From Sepioteuthis lessoniana (Eukaryota; Mollusca; Cephalopoda; Myopsida; Loliginidae): 64,000 nucleotides of DNA. Below are positions 61,891 to 64,000 of this stretch, piece after piece. The DNA lies in the NCBI GenBank assembly GCA_963585895.1, contig OY757921.1, positions 87,330,807 through 87,394,806 on the forward strand, given 5' to 3'. The notes beneath the pieces were generated by a model. It did no database searches, was not told the origin of the DNA, and worked only from the letters and a program-made list of their open reading frames with translations. Both the position numbers and the translations under genes were made by a program. Positions within the stretch are counted from its first letter, which is position 1. The number at the start of each line of letters is the position of its first letter.

Positions 61891-62089
61891 ACAAATAGCG
61901 CAACTGTTACAGGTGTTGGTTCTCTTAGCTTCTAAAAAGCGACAATTATTTGGAAGCTGCAGGTTCAATCCTGACTGCAAGCGAGTAACAATACAGGAAT
62001 ACTTAACACTTGTGCCTAGTTATGGTCAACGGAACCAGTGCAAGTGACTCCCGTGGATTATGTAAAGGAGGTGTTTCGAAGTTATGTGT

Positions 62090-62191
62090 AGGCTACAAAG
62101 TTTGACGAGAAACACCTGAAGAAGGCCGGAGGCCATAGCTGCCGAAATGGGAATATAACCATAAAAATGAAGACACCAGTCCGAAAACCCT
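62090..62191 (+). repeat. Third copy of the CTGAAGA..GAAA motif
   Basis: CACCTGAAGAAGGCCGGAGG, CCATAGCTGCCGAAATGGGA and AATGAAGACACCAGTCCGAA repeat the order seen at 34735 and 60842. The palindromic partner arm is not obvious. Confidence 0.5.
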
Positions 62192-62370
62192 AAATGATAA
62201 AAATACTATCTCTCAAGTTATGGATAAATTGTAGGGCAGACTGGCCTCTTTAATTTTTGTATGGCAAGCGGTCAGGGAAAAGGAAAATCCTGAACTCAAA
62301 CTTTATAAACCCTGGAAAAAATTGATCTTGTGTCACCTCCTGTTTGTACAGGGGAGGTCATTAAATATAT
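62192..62370 (+). mobile_element. SINE-A, 3' half
   Basis: AGTTATGGATAAATTGTAGG, GCAGACTGGCCTCTTTAATT, AGGAAAATCCTGAACTCAAA, ATTGATCTTGTGTCACCTCC, ACAGGGGAGGTCATTAAATA. Together with 61751-61890 it may be one SINE-A split by the intervening 300 bp. Confidence 0.6.
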
Positions 62371-62840
62371 TAACAACCAAAGCTGTGTTGATTGACCGGC
62401 AAAAAGTTACATTGCTCGGCTTTGTGTGACGTCGATACGACTTGCCAAGTGTAATGGCTGTTTGAGAGAGTCAAATGAACTCCTGTTGTCGACACATTTA
62501 TTATGATTATGATGATCCAGTAACCTGATAATTTCTCTTGCATTTAATGGTCGTATGTTTTCGTTTATCCATCCACCATCCGAATACACACTGGACTGTC
62601 ACGGTCAGCGCCCGGCCAACTTCAGCTTCAGCCAAAAATGTTTGCAAATTGGTTATCTGCTTTTTTTAAGCTTATTCTTTTCGAGTCGTTTGTCTGTCCA
62701 AGAAAAGTGTAAAAGAATGGACATTACTGACTGCTCGAGAAAATGAGAAAGGTGGAGAACGAGTAGGAGAAGAGTGTAAGCAAGAGTGTAAGATCTGCAG
62801 AGGACAAGAGAGAGGGAGTTAAGAAGAAAGACGGAGTAAG
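62371..62840. other. No recognised gene
   Basis: Contains CGTCGATACGACTTGCC and a minus-strand frame (62407-62589, 60 residues: GGWINENIRPLNAREIIRLL) without a recognised domain. Ends in G/A-rich sequence. Confidence 0.35.
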
Positions 62841-62852
62841 AAAGATGTGTTT

Positions 62853-62883
<31 letters not shown>

Positions 62884-63062
62884 GGATAAAGAAAGAGAGA
62901 GAGAGAGAGAGAGAGTAAAAGATGAGAAAAAAGACAAAAATGATAACAACGACAAAGAGAAAGTGGGATTTGAGAAAGACAGTAAGATTGGTACGAGAAA
63001 GAGACGGAAAGAGAGAGTGACTGCTCTATAGAGAAATAGAAAGAGAGAGACAGAGATTACAT
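62841..63062. repeat. Purine-rich tract with (GAAA)n and (GA)n
   Basis: (GAAA)7 at about 62854-62882 and (GA)n at about 62896-62914 are embedded in about 220 bp of almost pure purine on the plus strand. The minus-strand Leu-Ser-Phe frame is repeat translation. This is the opposite strand bias to 23470-25610. Confidence 0.9.
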
Positions 63063-63069
63063 GAGAGGT

Positions 63070-63342
63070 GGAGGTGCCTGTGGCGTAATGGTTATCGTCG
63101 TAGGAAATGGACACGGCGACACGATTACATTTCACATAGTACTAATACCCGTGGGAGAGGTATGAATCCAGTTATTCTCCCTCCAGCTATGGGTAAATAG
63201 TAGGACAGATTGGATTCTTCAGCCTTGGTGAGGCAACTAGTCTAGGAGAAGGAAAAGTCTGAATTCAAACCTGTTAAACTCCGCTTAAAAATTGACCTTT
63301 TGTCATATCCTGCCCGAGCGGAGGGGTTGGGTAAATATGTAT
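63070..63342 (+). mobile_element. SINE-A with B box deleted
   Basis: Head GAGGTGCCTGTGGCGTAATG. GGCGACACGATTACATTTCA then joins the sequence before the B box to the region after it, removing about 20 bp. The central block and tail are well preserved. The target duplication ATGAGAGGT lies at 63061-63069 and 63343-63351. Confidence 0.85.
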
Positions 63343-63407
63343 ATGAGAGGTAGATATGAAGGAGAGTGTGTAAGAGGTAGGTAATATGATAACAACTTAG
63401 AAGGAGA

Positions 63408-63409
<2 letters not shown>

Positions 63410-63442
<33 letters not shown>

Positions 63443-63445
63443 TGA
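63410..63445. repeat. (GT)n(GA)n microsatellite
   Basis: GTGTGTGTGAGAGAGAGAGA and so on, followed by GTGAGTGAGT. Confidence 0.9.
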
Positions 63446-63913
63446 GTGAGTAAAAGTGCGTGCAACTTCTTGTGATTGCATATCATGAGTACTCAAAAAA
63501 TATCAAAGGGAAAAAACTATTTACATATTAATTAAAAAGATACTTACAGCCAATCGATCTTCCAATATTGTTACTGGCAAGATCATAGAGATTCAAGTCG
63601 GAAAAAATTGTGTATGTTTACTTTAGATAATGCAAAATCTATTTATTCGTTAAAAAGTTAGGAAAATTATATATATATAAATAAATAAATAAATATTGTC
63701 ATCAGCAGACAGTTTCTTTGTATCAGAAATCTTCAATGTGGCTCGACCTGCGAGATGCTTCGAGTCGAGATCGAAAACCAGCTGACTTTTCGTCAGTCGG
63801 ATATTTTAACCTAGAGACATCGTCATTCTCAGCGTAAGTGAAGGGATTTTTTTACGTATATCTTTTTACATATACGTTATCGGGGAGCTGGAGTACTCAA
63901 TTCATGAGAAGAG

Positions 63914-63950
<37 letters not shown>
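63446..63950. other. No gene; AT repeats and small hairpins
   Basis: (ATAA)n near 63680 and (AT)n at 63917-63949. CTCGACCTGCGAGATGCTTC followed by GAGTCGAG, and CAGCTGACTTTTCGTCAGTCG, are short hairpin-like phrases at 63740-63800. Nothing identifiable. Confidence 0.35.
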
Positions 63951-63953
<3 letters not shown>

Positions 63954-64000
63954 AGACCTCCTCTCTGCTGAGCGTCCTAAGTAGGACACTAAACTGTATC
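63951..64000 (+). mobile_element. Element X head, runs off the window
   Basis: GTAAGACCTCCTCTCTGCTG, AGCGTCCTAAGTAGGACACT, AAACTGTATC match the X head from about 45 bp after its start. The outermost head bases are replaced by (AT)n. The rest lies beyond the window. Confidence 0.7.

Overview
The window looks like intergenic or intronic DNA from a large, A+T-rich, repeat-choked animal genome. From memory only, the RTE-type LINE proteins, the FLSFFLSF-type (CTTT)n tracts and the abundant tRNA-derived SINEs resemble those of molluscs, most likely a cephalopod (cuttlefish, squid or octopus). That assignment is an inference and no search was run. I found no convincing host protein-coding gene. One weak two-exon candidate lies at 56821-57182. 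The open frames across the window are almost all pieces of transposons, antisense shadows of them, or translations of simple repeats.

Mobile families, with names used only here. Element X is a SINE-like composite of about 380-670 bp. It has a 5' head of about 230 bp beginning TTGCCCAGTCGGCTGGGGC, a variable internal tandem array, and a 3' tail of about 55 bp ending in (AAACC)n or (AACC)n; at least 20 copies or fragments are visible. SINE-A has a tRNA-like head, a central block and its own tail. SINE-B has a tRNA-like head and the same central block, but the 3' tail of element X. SINE-C has a tRNA-like head, an unrelated body and an (AGTAA)-like tail. There are two RTE-type LINE subfamilies with ATG/ATC-repeat 3' ends, a second LINE type with an endonuclease-like C-terminus, and one LINE fragment of a third type. 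Three mariner copies are present, two of them sharing one internal deletion. Four LTR-retrotransposon solo LTRs have exact 4-bp target duplications, and two or three further LTR-like segments are less certain.

Layout. 1-4.6 kb: SINE, LINE and X debris and an old duplication. 4.9-9.2 kb: X copies, a tandem array built from the X/SINE-B tail, and an RTE LINE with RT motifs inside an X copy. 9.3-11.6 kb: an LTR-like segment in an (AT)n tract and a palindrome. 12.1-13.5 kb: two X copies head to tail, then SINEs. 15.1-18.3 kb: two minisatellites, nested SINE-A copies and an X insertion. 18.9-23.4 kb: a mariner-end-like doublet and a large X copy carrying inserts. 23.5-26.7 kb: a pyrimidine tract of about 2.1 kb and (CTT)n. 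27-36.9 kb: LINE fragments, two mariners, a LINE>mariner>LTR nest and a foldback. 37.7-51.1 kb: dense X copies with inserted RTE, LTR and SINEs. 52-59 kb: a third mariner, a 5'-inverted RTE copy, a solo LTR, and an RTE-2 LINE split by a complete X. 59-64 kb: X arrays, a tRNA-like SINE, SINE-A copies and purine-rich simple repeats.

Nothing here works together as a gene system. What can be read is transposition history. X copies served repeatedly as landing sites for RTE, SINE-A, SINE-B and LTR elements, while X itself inserted into an RTE LINE, a minisatellite and another X with clean target duplications. X therefore appears to have been mobile over a long period. The best candidates for something undescribed are element X and the module sharing among X, SINE-A and SINE-B.
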